The notes beneath the pieces were generated by a model, which made no database searches, was not told the DNA's origin, and saw only the letters and a program-made list of their open reading frames with translations. Shown here in pieces: positions 1-7,246 of a stretch of DNA of 64,000 nucleotides (position 1 is its first letter; each line of letters opens with the position of its first letter). The DNA is taken from NCBI RefSeq assembly GCF_024706985.1, contig NZ_JAMCCX010000072.1:1-64000 (forward strand), read 5' to 3'. The position numbers and the translations under genes are program-made. This DNA comes from Alicyclobacillus sp. SP_1. Lineage in GTDB: Bacteria; Bacillota; Bacilli; Alicyclobacillales; Alicyclobacillaceae.

Positions 1-47
1 TTTCGTCACCTACCACGATACCAGGAGGTTTTTTAATCTAGCAAATC

Positions 48-608
48 TTAAATTGCTTCATTACAGGACTGCTTAAGGGTAAAGCTACCTTCGCCGAGAA
101 ATTTGGTCAGAGTGTCCAAGCACGCTTGGTGGAACGGTCCATCGAGGTCTAATTTGGCGCAATCCTCACAAATCAAATCATCGAGTTGAACCAAAAATTC
201 CTCTTTGAAATAAATCGTCCGAGGTATCTGATACGTAATCGACTCTTTTGTCACCGAAAGCAAATTCAGGCGGTTCTGTTCGACCAACCGTTCCAACGCG
301 AGTTCGACAGCAGCGGGATGAATGGGCGTCTTTTCCAATGTCGCGAGTACATCGTCCAATTTTGCTTCTGCATGGCGCTTTTCAAGGAGAAGATGATAAA
401 AGGCCTGCATTACCAAATGCTCGCCTTCGACGTCCGACTCAGGCCAGTTGGGAAGCGCAAAGGATTGCGGGCTGCGGTGACTCGCAATGAATTGCTTCGT
501 TTCCTCGACCGTCACCTCGCCGCGGTAGTCTAAATCAAAGAGCGGCAGGTCGTATTCTTCGGCAATCTCAATGGCTTCATACCCTTTGAGCGTCCTCACT
601 CGACTCAC
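48..608 (-). CDS. hypothetical protein, 186 aa
   Basis: I do not recognise a family. The protein is soluble and rich in Asp/Glu, with no signal peptide or membrane segment. Residues about 83-128 (helices followed by an Arg-Leu-Asn-Leu-Leu strand and a Thr-Tyr-Gln-Ile strand) could form a winged-helix-like unit, but this is only an impression. Cysteines at 147, 150, 163 and 182 include a CxxC pair. The start is GTG at 608; a second in-frame GTG lies three codons further in, and neither has a strong ribosome site. It reads on the same strand as the crcB genes but is separated from them by about 220 bases, so it is probably not in their operon. Confidence 0.6.
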   Translation of the reverse strand: MSRVRTLKGYEAIEIAEEYDLPLFDLDYRGEVTVEETKQFIASHRSPQSFALPNWPESDVEGEHLVMQAFYHLLLEKRHAEAKLDDVLATLEKTPIHPAAVELALERLVEQNRLNLLSVTKESITYQIPRTIYFKEEFLVQLDDLICEDCAKLDLDGPFHQACLDTLTKFLGEGSFTLKQSCNEAI

Positions 609-832
609 TCACTTTCTCGTCATATCTGCATAACTATCTGCCCAGCTATCGGCGCCGCGGCAGGGAACACCATAGAGTACGTTGGTAAGATACGAATTCT
701 GCGGAACAATCCGATTGACGACATTATATATCGAGCCCGTTAAAGCTGCACCATGATTCGCCCCGATTCGTCACCAAACGCCTTACCTTAGCGAGTCCTG
801 CTTGAGAGAAAGCGAATGCTTCCAATCTTGAT

Positions 833-1204
833 TCACGGTCTCAACAGAAAGAGGCCTATACTGCAAAAGACCACGCCGCTGGCGAGTGAAGTACCGATGT
901 ACGTCAAACCAAGGCGAACGGATTGCTTCAAGAGTCGAACCGTCTCCACTGACATCGTAGAAAATGTCGTAAGGCCCCCGCAGAATCCCTCACCCAACAA
1001 GTCCCATATATCAACGGAGAAGTGATGGAGTAATAACTGTTCGGCAAAGATACCAATGAAAAAGCTCCCAATGGCGTTGATGATCCATGTGGCCCAAGGA
1101 AACTGAGCCTGTCCCAAGGATTCAAAGGATCGTCCAATCCAAAATCTTGCCATCGTGCCCACGATAGCGCCAGCTGCGACACAGACCAAGGCAACGCTGC
1201 TCAT
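833..1204 (-). CDS. crcB2: fluoride ion channel CrcB/FluC, second copy
   Basis: Small (123 aa) four-helix membrane protein of the CrcB/FluC family, which exports fluoride as a dual-topology dimer. Family marks visible are a GTMARF segment near the N terminus, NAIGSFFIG in the second helix and the GGLTTFSTMS segment that lines the pore with Phe side chains. The ATG at 1204 overlaps the stop of the upstream copy as ATGA, so the true start is here and not at an upstream in-frame codon. Two crcB genes side by side are usual where the channel is a heterodimer of oppositely oriented subunits. Both copies sit behind the fluoride riboswitch. Confidence 0.93.
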   Translation of the reverse strand: MSSVALVCVAAGAIVGTMARFWIGRSFESLGQAQFPWATWIINAIGSFFIGIFAEQLLLHHFSVDIWDLLGEGFCGGLTTFSTMSVETVRLLKQSVRLGLTYIGTSLASGVVFCSIGLFLLRP

Positions 1205-1614
1205 CTTCCAACACCTGCCTGTTCCGAGTCGGCAGTTTCCACCGCACGCCTGGCAGGAAACGTGGCCAGAAAATCCCCCAGATAGGCCAGAAACGGTCCA
1301 CCTATCAGACTGACCAGTGCATAAAAGACAGCCACCCATGCGTGCTGTGGTAGCAATTGCACGATATTCAAACTAAACGTCGAAAAAGTTGTATACGAAC
1401 CAATCAATCCAGTGCCAAATCCGACCCTAAGCCAGGCCGGCATCGACCGACGGCCACCTACTCCATAAAACCAGCCAAGCACCAAAGAACCCGACAAATT
1501 GATGACCAGAATGGCCATCGGCCAATGGTTGACATTCGGTATCGCCACACTTAGTGAAAAGCGCGCCAGTCCTCCAAAAATCGCACCAATTGCCAATCCG
1601 ACGTAGACCATCAT
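1201..1614 (-). CDS. crcB1: fluoride ion channel CrcB/FluC, first copy
   Basis: CrcB/FluC fluoride channel subunit, 137 aa, with four predicted membrane helices. Motifs: GGLARF at about 14-19, NLSGSLVLG at about 39-47, and GSYTTFSTFS at about 72-81, the Phe track. The ATG at 1614 (ATGATG) follows an AAGGGG site by a few bases. The gene's stop overlaps the start of crcB2 by ATGA, which indicates translational coupling and a heterodimeric channel. The leader carries a fluoride riboswitch, so expression should rise with cytoplasmic fluoride. The last 20 residues form a polar tail. A separate out-of-frame ATG with a better ribosome site lies just upstream (see findings). Confidence 0.93.
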   Translation of the reverse strand: MMVYVGLAIGAIFGGLARFSLSVAIPNVNHWPMAILVINLSGSLVLGWFYGVGGRRSMPAWLRVGFGTGLIGSYTTFSTFSLNIVQLLPQHAWVAVFYALVSLIGGPFLAYLGDFLATFPARRAVETADSEQAGVGR

Positions 1615-1674
1615 ATCGCCCCTTTTTGTACGCCGCTATTCCCATTGAATCTCCTCCACCCGCCCATACAAAAC

Positions 1675-1755
1675 GACTCCTACTAGCCGACCGCAATGGG
1701 TCGACTAGTAGGAGTCATCAGTCCATAAAGACGGTTATCGGCGAACTCCATCGCC
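1675..1755 (-). promoter_or_regulatory. fluoride riboswitch (crcB motif) with overlapping terminator
   Basis: Read on the minus strand, the leader begins at 1755 with the conserved GGCGATGGAGTTCGCC hairpin, then ATAACCG, then CTGATGACTCCTACTAG ending at 1705. These are the signature segments of the fluoride aptamer. The last twelve bases of the aptamer (1705-1716) are perfectly complementary to 1675-1686, giving a 12-bp hairpin followed by GTTTTG. That hairpin competes with the aptamer pseudoknot. The expected logic is that fluoride binding prevents the terminator and allows crcB1-crcB2 transcription. The match to the aptamer is seen directly; the ON-switch logic is inferred from the overlap. 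Confidence 0.93.
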
Positions 1756-1784
1756 ATCCTCAATTACCCTGCAGGTGTTCCGAG

Positions 1785-2156
1785 TTATATTGCGTTGTAT
1801 AAGACGCGCTTGCGAATTTCCGTAGGATAAAGAGCTTCAAAATGATGATTGGTGACACTGATGAGCGCACTGAAGAAAGCCTCTGCGCTACCTTCCACAA
1901 ACGGATTAGGTAGTACATAAGCGACTCCATCTGTAAAGTAGGCTAACTCCGCATCACCAAAAAACGAGCTGCCATCGCCGTCGCTCCAGAGAATCAGAAA
2001 TTCTCCAGACTCTCCACTGTCTTGAGAAAACCACTTGGTCAGTTCTGCGCAAACTTCATTCGCTTGATTTTGATTAAATCCAGACTCCCACATAGATGTG
2101 GAATATCCGTTATTCTCCAAAAAATTCACAAATGACGACATCCACTGCAAGCTCAC
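1785..2156 (-). CDS. hypothetical protein, 123 aa
   Basis: No family recognised. A compact acidic soluble protein with several Trp and Phe residues, no signal peptide and no membrane helix. The central part, LILWSDGDGSSFFGDAEL, alternates strands and tight turns. The start ATG at 2156 lies after a GAGCGAG-like purine stretch that is only a weak ribosome site. It ends about 30 bases before the fluoride aptamer, so the riboswitch promoter must lie at or inside its 3' end. No functional link to fluoride export is evident. Confidence 0.6.
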   Translation of the reverse strand: MSLQWMSSFVNFLENNGYSTSMWESGFNQNQANEVCAELTKWFSQDSGESGEFLILWSDGDGSSFFGDAELAYFTDGVAYVLPNPFVEGSAEAFFSALISVTNHHFEALYPTEIRKRVLYNAI

Positions 2157-2315
2157 TCGTTTCTCGCCCTCTCTATCTGAAGTGCGCCCACTGATACGGT
2201 CCCTGTAGCGCCAAGGTCACTTTGCGGACGAAATCTACGAACGTGAAGTCCCAACTCTTCCTCAATCACTATACTCTACATTGCCTCTGCTCTCAAGAAA
2301 CCAAGAGACTGCCTC

Positions 2316-2942
2316 TCAATACGTTCCCGCCTTTGACAGGTCTCGAGGAATTCCTTGCATGCCAGGCTGCCAGTCGGCCGGCGCTCCAAGGCCTGTTTTT
2401 CGATGAAATTGAATCGCTTCCATCATGCGAACTATCTCTTTCGCGCTGCGGCCAACGTCTTTCGGATAAATCAGTTTAGCAAGGATGATTCCTTCCGGAT
2501 TAATGATGACCGTAGCGCGAAACGCTGTACCTTCTTTGGTATCAAGGACGCGGTAGTCTCGACAAATCGATTGGTTATGATCACTAATCAGTGGATAGTG
2601 AACATTCTGCATTAAGGGAGACGTTTCACGGAAGACCTTGTGACTGTAAATGCTGTCCGTACTAATGCCGAGCACCTGAGTGTCTAGCTCGATAAGACGC
2701 GAATAAACGGCAGCGACCGCTGCCAATTCCGTCGGTCAGACAAAGGTGAAGTCGCTGGAATAGAAAACAAGTGCCACATAATGGCCACGCAAATCTTCCA
2801 GGTTAACGCGCTTCGATTTACCGCGAACGTAGGCTTCAGCGACGAACAAGGGGGCAACGTCATCTCGACTGGCACAAAAGTCGTTGGCAGAGTCTTGCTG
2901 ATGGCGTCTGTCGTTCCAAGTTTCATGGTCTCGGGAATCCAT
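2316..2942 (-). CDS. peroxiredoxin (AhpC/TSA type), candidate selenoprotein read through UGA at 2736-2738
   Basis: Thiol/selenol peroxidase of the AhpC/TSA family, 208 residues if UGA is read as selenocysteine. The frame gives FYSSDFTFV, UGA, PTELAAV. In the family the residue at that place is the peroxidatic Cys of the DFTFVCPTE motif, so the proposed Sec is residue 69. Homology continues on both sides: AEAYVRGKSKRVNLEDLRGHY before it, and GISTDS, FRATVIINPEG with the active-site Arg142, and DWQPGMQGIP after it. The ATG at 2942 follows GGAGG by ten bases. Oddities: the usual Pro seven residues before the active site is Ser, and the C-terminal resolving CPA is replaced by APA, so a resolving thiol would have to be Cys23 or Cys127, or come from outside. 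A SECIS-like hairpin follows the UGA. The alternative is a recent nonsense mutation. Confidence 0.75.
2701..2729 (-). promoter_or_regulatory. candidate bacterial SECIS element inside the peroxiredoxin gene
   Basis: Downstream of the UGA (2736-2738) the minus strand can fold into a 6-bp stem GGCAGC/GCTGCC (2719-2724 with 2709-2714) closed by a GGTC tetraloop (2715-2718). Below it is a second stem, GAAT/ATTC (2726-2729 with 2701-2704), with unpaired T residues between the two stems. Seventeen bases separate the UGA from the loop. Bacterial SECIS hairpins bound by SelB have a short stem, a loop with G at position one or two, bulged U, and a UGA-to-loop distance in this range. The E. coli fdhF element also shows GGUC in its loop. 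The structure was found by eye and not by energy calculation. Confidence 0.65.
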
Positions 2943-3087
2943 AACTAAAATCCCTCCATCCGATATCGAGGGATACATACGCAACCACATCAGTTTGTAT
3001 TCCAAATGTGTCCAAGCATACTCTAAACTGACTCAAGTAGATTCCAGTTTTTATGACAAAAACGTTTGATGAAAATCAACAAAACAC

Positions 3088-3116
3088 TTGTCGGGAAATA
3101 CGGAATACTTTATTCT
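3088..3116 (+). promoter_or_regulatory. candidate sigma-A promoter of the GH15 gene
   Basis: TTGTCG at 3088-3093 and TATTCT at 3111-3116 are separated by exactly 17 bases, about 60 bases before the GH15 TTG start. No other good promoter lies in this divergent region. Assignment is by consensus only. Confidence 0.45.
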
Positions 3117-3174
3117 ATGAAAGCAATCTTGAAAATTGATTGAAATAGCGTGACATTGAAAGGAGTCCTGTCGA

Positions 3175-6100
3175 TTGAGCAAGCTCGGAAAACTGATAGC
3201 TGGCTCTTTTGGGGCCACATTGCTCGCCTCGCTAGCTTTACCTCCGACGGCGTTGGCAAGCACAAACGCGCATCCTGCACCCATTCCCAACACACAAGCC
3301 ACTCCCTATTGGACAGTAGGGCGCAACGACGCAATTGTTACCGCCGATGATACCGCTTCCAAAGTGTGGTTTGCGCTGCAACGTGGTTCGATTGGGGAAA
3401 CTTTCTATCCTACCGTTAATGTCGCAGACAGCTCACAATTTCAATTTGTCGTGGTACACAATGGGCAAGTAATGCCAGAAACGACTTCCACCACCCACTC
3501 TTACTCCCTGCTCGCGACGAACGGCTTAGCTGTCAAAGTAGTAAACACCGCAAAGAATGGGTCTTTTGCACTGACGCATATCTACTATACAAACCCGAAC
3601 AACAGTTCCATTGTTGTCCGGACATGGTTCACTGTCCTTAAAGGGAATCCACAGCACTATCAGCTTTACGTCTTCAGTCATCCTCAACTGGACAATCAAG
3701 GAATCAATAACTTGGGCTGGACTGCGACAGTCGGCAACCAGAGCATGTTGGTCAGTCAAAACAATACCGTTTCTGCAGCAATTGCCAGTAAAGACGGTTT
3801 TCTCATGACGTCGACTGGGTACATGGGAAGTAACGATGGGATAACCCAGCTTGAGAAAACAGAAAAACTCATTCCCTATACATCCGCAACCGGTAACATC
3901 GGTCAGATAGGTCAACTCCCGCTGGTTCCGATGAAGAACGCGCACAGTCCACTACCGAAACCACCGATTCCAGGGTCATCGCCCGCACTCATGCCACCCG
4001 TTTTGGCACCGAGTCCCGTACCGTCGCCACCACCGGGACCGTCGCCATTTGGTCCAAAGTGGCCGAGTGTCATCGCGAACCATACCAGCACAACCTACAC
4101 TTCGCAGGTCGTCCTCAGCTATGGTAGCAGTCCAACTCGAGCAGAGTCATCGGCTACAACCACGCTTCAGACACCGTGGTTGCCAATGTTGCAGCAATTC
4201 CAAGGACAGTGGGCGAGATATTTGGCCCCCTTGTACAAGCCTGTCGGATTGCCAGTCAAACTCCAAAATGAATATTGGCTGGCACTCATGACCTTGAAGG
4301 GTGCTGAAGACAAGACCTACCGCGGCGCGATGGCGGCATCGCTATCCACTCCTTGGGGCGAGGATGAGTCAGCCGTAAGCCCGTCTGTCACGGGCTACCA
4401 CATGGTCTGGGTTCGCGACGCATACCAGATGGCCTCTGCTTTTATGGCGGCAGGCGATATGAAAACTGCCCATCAAATCCTGAACTGGTTTTTCAACGTG
4501 GATGAAGAGCCCAATGGGAACTATCCACAAAACAGTTTTGTCAATGGAACACCGTTCTGGACCGGCCAAGAACTCGATCAAAACGGATTCCCGGTCATCT
4601 TAGCGTACCAGTTGAGAGACACCGGACGAAACGTCTACCTCAAACACATTCGTCCCGAACTGCGATACATCCTGAATCATGGGCCGTGGACAGATTTAGA
4701 CCGTTGGGAAGAGGCCAGCGGATTTTCTCCTAACACCATGGCCGTGGACATCGCTGCTCTCGCACTCGGAGCAGACATCGCACAAAAAGACGGTTATGCC
4801 TCCGACGCCGCTGTCTATCGCGGTGCCGCGACTCGCTGGCTAGACCACATTGAACAATGGACCGTGACCGACAACGGGCCGCTTTCAAGCAAGCCTTACT
4901 TTGTCCGCATCAGTACCGGGCCGAACGTCAATGGCAGCGCCCTACTGACCTTGGCCAATGGAGGTGGAACCTATCCACAAAAAGACATTGTCGATATGGG
5001 CTTTTTAAGTTTGGTGCGACTTGGACTTCTGTCTCCGGACAATACCGTAGTTCGTAACTCTTTAAAAGTCATCGACAAGACGATTGAGGTGCAAACGCCC
5101 AACGGACCAGGATTTTTCCGTTATAACCACGATGGATATGGAAACTATGCCGATGGAGCGCCGTATAACGGATCGGGCGTGGGAGGCTTATGGCCCGTGC
5201 TCGCCGGGGAGCGTGGTGAATACGAACTTGCCGCCAGACTGGACGGGGTTCGTACGGCACACTCGCCACTTTACTATCTGACCACGATGGATAACATGGC
5301 CTACGGACTGGGGATGATTCCCGAACAGGTATGGCCGTTTAACACGACCATTCCTGTATCGCCTCCGGGTACCAATCCGGCCGTCGCCAGTATTGGGTTG
5401 CGTCCTGGTGTTGCGACTGGATCGGCCGCGCCTCTGGACTGGGCGATGGCTCAATACGTCCGGCTAGCGGTCGACATTTCAAAACATCGTTTAGTTGACC
5501 AGCCGCGTGCCCTCAATCGGGAATTTGCTCATACGCCGAACGGTCGTGGACCGGGAATGCCACTAGGTCCGATGGAAGCCGCAGGCCCGCTAGCCTCAAC
5601 GCAGCCGCCTCTTGGACCCAAGCCGCCTCTTGGACCCAAGCCACCAGGACAGGCAGCACTTACGCTGACCGTGGCGTTCCCTAGCGGATCGAACACCATT
5701 TCCGTCCCGAAATCTGGACCTTACAGTGTCGACAGTGGCAACATGGTCGTATCTACCACGAAACCGACTTTGACAGGAACCACTACTCCGGGAGCAAAAG
5801 TGACAGTCGGAGTGGTCAACTCGTCGGGACTCACGAGCTCAACCGTCAGGGCGGACAGCAAAGGCGATTACAGCATCCCGATTCAGGTGTCGAACGACTT
5901 GAATATGGTTTACGTAGTCGCCCACCAAGCCGGACAAACGACCACGAAAACCTACGCTGTCACATATCAGCCACCAGCGTTGGCTGAATGGAGTAATTTA
6001 CCTTTCGATGATCGCGGTCCCGGATGGTACACCTATCCAACCGGCGGCTGGTATGTGCCTGGGATGCTCAGTATGAACGATGTCTCCGTGCGCACGAACG

Positions 6101-6648
6101 CCAGCCAAGACATCATCAACGTATCGTACGACGTGATGCACAACATCTACGGTGCTCCAAATGGATTCTCTACCAAGCTGATTGAGATTTACTTGGTGAA
6201 ACCAGGTTCAACGGCGACTTCCTCATCGCCCCTTCCCTACACGAACATCGGATTTGCGCAGGGCTCCGATTGGACGTATGCCCTCCAGGTGACCGGTTAT
6301 GGTTCCGACCTGACGAATGCCACAGGGGACGTTCTATCCAGCAACTTAGGTGTATCCGCGAATCAACTGACAAAAACAGTTACGATTCGGATACCGCAGA
6401 GCCTCGTTGGCAAGTTCTCTAAGGGCTGGGGACTCGTAGTCACGACTTTGTCTCAAGATGGCTATGCTCCCGGCCAGGTGCGCCCGATTGCGCAAACGGC
6501 TGGCGCATATAACTTTGGCTATGTGTACAACGATCCTAATGGGTACCCAACCAATGTCATGGACGTTCTCGTCCCTTCCGGAACGCCACAGGAAGCACTC
6601 GACTACTTGAAAGGCCCGATTGCGCTACACGCTGTGTTCATTCCTTGA
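3175..6648 (+). CDS. secreted GH15 glucoamylase / glucodextranase-like enzyme
   Basis: Extracellular glucan exo-hydrolase of glycoside hydrolase family 15, releasing glucose from alpha-glucans (starch or dextran-type). It is 1157 aa and starts at TTG 3175 after AAGGAG. A signal peptide occupies residues 1-29, ending ALASTNA. An N-terminal glucodextranase-like beta domain follows, then the (alpha/alpha)6 catalytic barrel with MVWVRDAYQ near 410, RWEEASGF at 510-517 (catalytic acid in the WEE pair) and PEQVWP at 716-721 (base Glu717). Linker PPLGPK repeats lie at 811-822, then an Ig-like module at about 830-930, and a C-terminal DOMON/glucodextranase-C-like domain from about 940. A Pro-rich insert at about 255-298 interrupts the N-terminal domain. 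It is monocistronic between its own promoter and terminator. Exact substrate linkage cannot be read from sequence. Confidence 0.92.
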   Translation: MSKLGKLIAGSFGATLLASLALPPTALASTNAHPAPIPNTQATPYWTVGRNDAIVTADDTASKVWFALQRGSIGETFYPTVNVADSSQFQFVVVHNGQVMPETTSTTHSYSLLATNGLAVKVVNTAKNGSFALTHIYYTNPNNSSIVVRTWFTVLKGNPQHYQLYVFSHPQLDNQGINNLGWTATVGNQSMLVSQNNTVSAAIASKDGFLMTSTGYMGSNDGITQLEKTEKLIPYTSATGNIGQIGQLPLVPMKNAHSPLPKPPIPGSSPALMPPVLAPSPVPSPPPGPSPFGPKWPSVIANHTSTTYTSQVVLSYGSSPTRAESSATTTLQTPWLPMLQQFQGQWARYLAPLYKPVGLPVKLQNEYWLALMTLKGAEDKTYRGAMAASLSTPWGEDESAVSPSVTGYHMVWVRDAYQMASAFMAAGDMKTAHQILNWFFNVDEEPNGNYPQNSFVNGTPFWTGQELDQNGFPVILAYQLRDTGRNVYLKHIRPELRYILNHGPWTDLDRWEEASGFSPNTMAVDIAALALGADIAQKDGYASDAAVYRGAATRWLDHIEQWTVTDNGPLSSKPYFVRISTGPNVNGSALLTLANGGGTYPQKDIVDMGFLSLVRLGLLSPDNTVVRNSLKVIDKTIEVQTPNGPGFFRYNHDGYGNYADGAPYNGSGVGGLWPVLAGERGEYELAARLDGVRTAHSPLYYLTTMDNMAYGLGMIPEQVWPFNTTIPVSPPGTNPAVASIGLRPGVATGSAAPLDWAMAQYVRLAVDISKHRLVDQPRALNREFAHTPNGRGPGMPLGPMEAAGPLASTQPPLGPKPPLGPKPPGQAALTLTVAFPSGSNTISVPKSGPYSVDSGNMVVSTTKPTLTGTTTPGAKVTVGVVNSSGLTSSTVRADSKGDYSIPIQVSNDLNMVYVVAHQAGQTTTKTYAVTYQPPALAEWSNLPFDDRGPGWYTYPTGGWYVPGMLSMNDVSVRTNASQDIINVSYDVMHNIYGAPNGFSTKLIEIYLVKPGSTATSSSPLPYTNIGFAQGSDWTYALQVTGYGSDLTNATGDVLSSNLGVSANQLTKTVTIRIPQSLVGKFSKGWGLVVTTLSQDGYAPGQVRPIAQTAGAYNFGYVYNDPNGYPTNVMDVLVPSGTPQEALDYLKGPIALHAVFIP
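5605..5640 (+). repeat. 18-bp tandem duplication in the GH15 linker
   Basis: Two identical 18-base units (5605-5622 and 5623-5640) encode a repeated PPLGPK linker hexapeptide between the catalytic barrel and the C-terminal modules. Perfect DNA identity suggests a recent slippage duplication. Confidence 0.9.
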
Positions 6649-6746
6649 CCTTCACGGCATGCAGCATTGTTCAATTCGTCGAGCACTCGAGAAGTTGGAG
6701 TAACTGCTGACAAAGTGTCTGTACGAAACATCACACAATCGCGCAT

Positions 6747-6771
6747 GGTGAGCCTCTGGGCTCACCTTTTT
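6747..6771 (+). terminator. intrinsic terminator after the GH15 gene
   Basis: GGTGAGC (6747-6753) pairs with GCTCACC (6760-6766) and is followed by TTTTT. It lies about 100 bases after the GH15 stop codon. Confidence 0.85.
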
Positions 6772-7129
6772 CGAATTGGCGAGCCAGAAGTGCTGGTCAG
6801 CCCCCCTCACCGCCCATGCCCGCACCGGCTCCGTGAACTGAGAGCACCAGAAGTTGCCCGAATGGAACTGAGGGAATCCAGAGGCACACAAGGGAAGCCG
6901 CTTCCGCTTCTCCCCTCTGGCCTCCGGCCACCCCTCCTACTCATCCTTCAAACGCACAGAGATTGGGTTAGATTTTTAAATGAGTGAGCCAATAACCTTT
7001 CGGTAAGATTTTAGCTGAGTGATCGCGCCCTGTTTTGCCGTACGAGCGGAAGCGATATACTGTTAGATACGATAGGCAAGCTGAGGGAATACAGGCACCG
7101 TTGCGTCTCATAGGCATGGCTACTTTTCA
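6772..7129. other. gene-free stretch upstream of mscS
   Basis: No convincing gene is seen; the open frames here lack ribosome sites and recognisable sequence. A candidate promoter for mscS is TTTTGC (7033-7038), 17 bases, TATACT (7056-7061). The leader then contains a 13-base direct repeat (GGTTGATTTCGAT twice, from about 7145 to 7170) before the mscS ribosome site. Confidence 0.5.
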
Positions 7130-7246
7130 GTGCCTACTTTGCAATGGTTGATTTCGATGGTTGATTTCGATGGTTGGTGGACGTTTCCTCTCCATCGACG
7201 GGTGAGCGCTTTCTATCACCCATTCATCTCACGAGGGGGAATTCTC

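Noticed and set aside
833-1339. Longer N-terminal extension of crcB2 up to 1339
   Set aside because: The extra 45 residues are the shadow of crcB1 in another frame; the ATG overlapping the crcB1 stop is the natural start.
2684-2926. Minus-strand frame crossing the UGA region of the peroxiredoxin, starting MKLGTTDAISKTLP
   Set aside because: It lies in a different frame from the conserved peroxiredoxin sequence, has no family resemblance and no suitable ribosome site. It does not bypass the UGA as a plausible frameshift.
2736-3005. Reading the first half of the peroxiredoxin as a complete 89-aa gene
   Set aside because: It ends exactly at the active-site position and contains only half the fold, while the second half follows in the same frame. 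A single read-through gene explains the data better.
6667-6987. 106-aa plus-strand frame after the GH15 gene
   Set aside because: It runs through the terminator, is Pro/Arg-rich without recognisable sequence and has no ribosome site.
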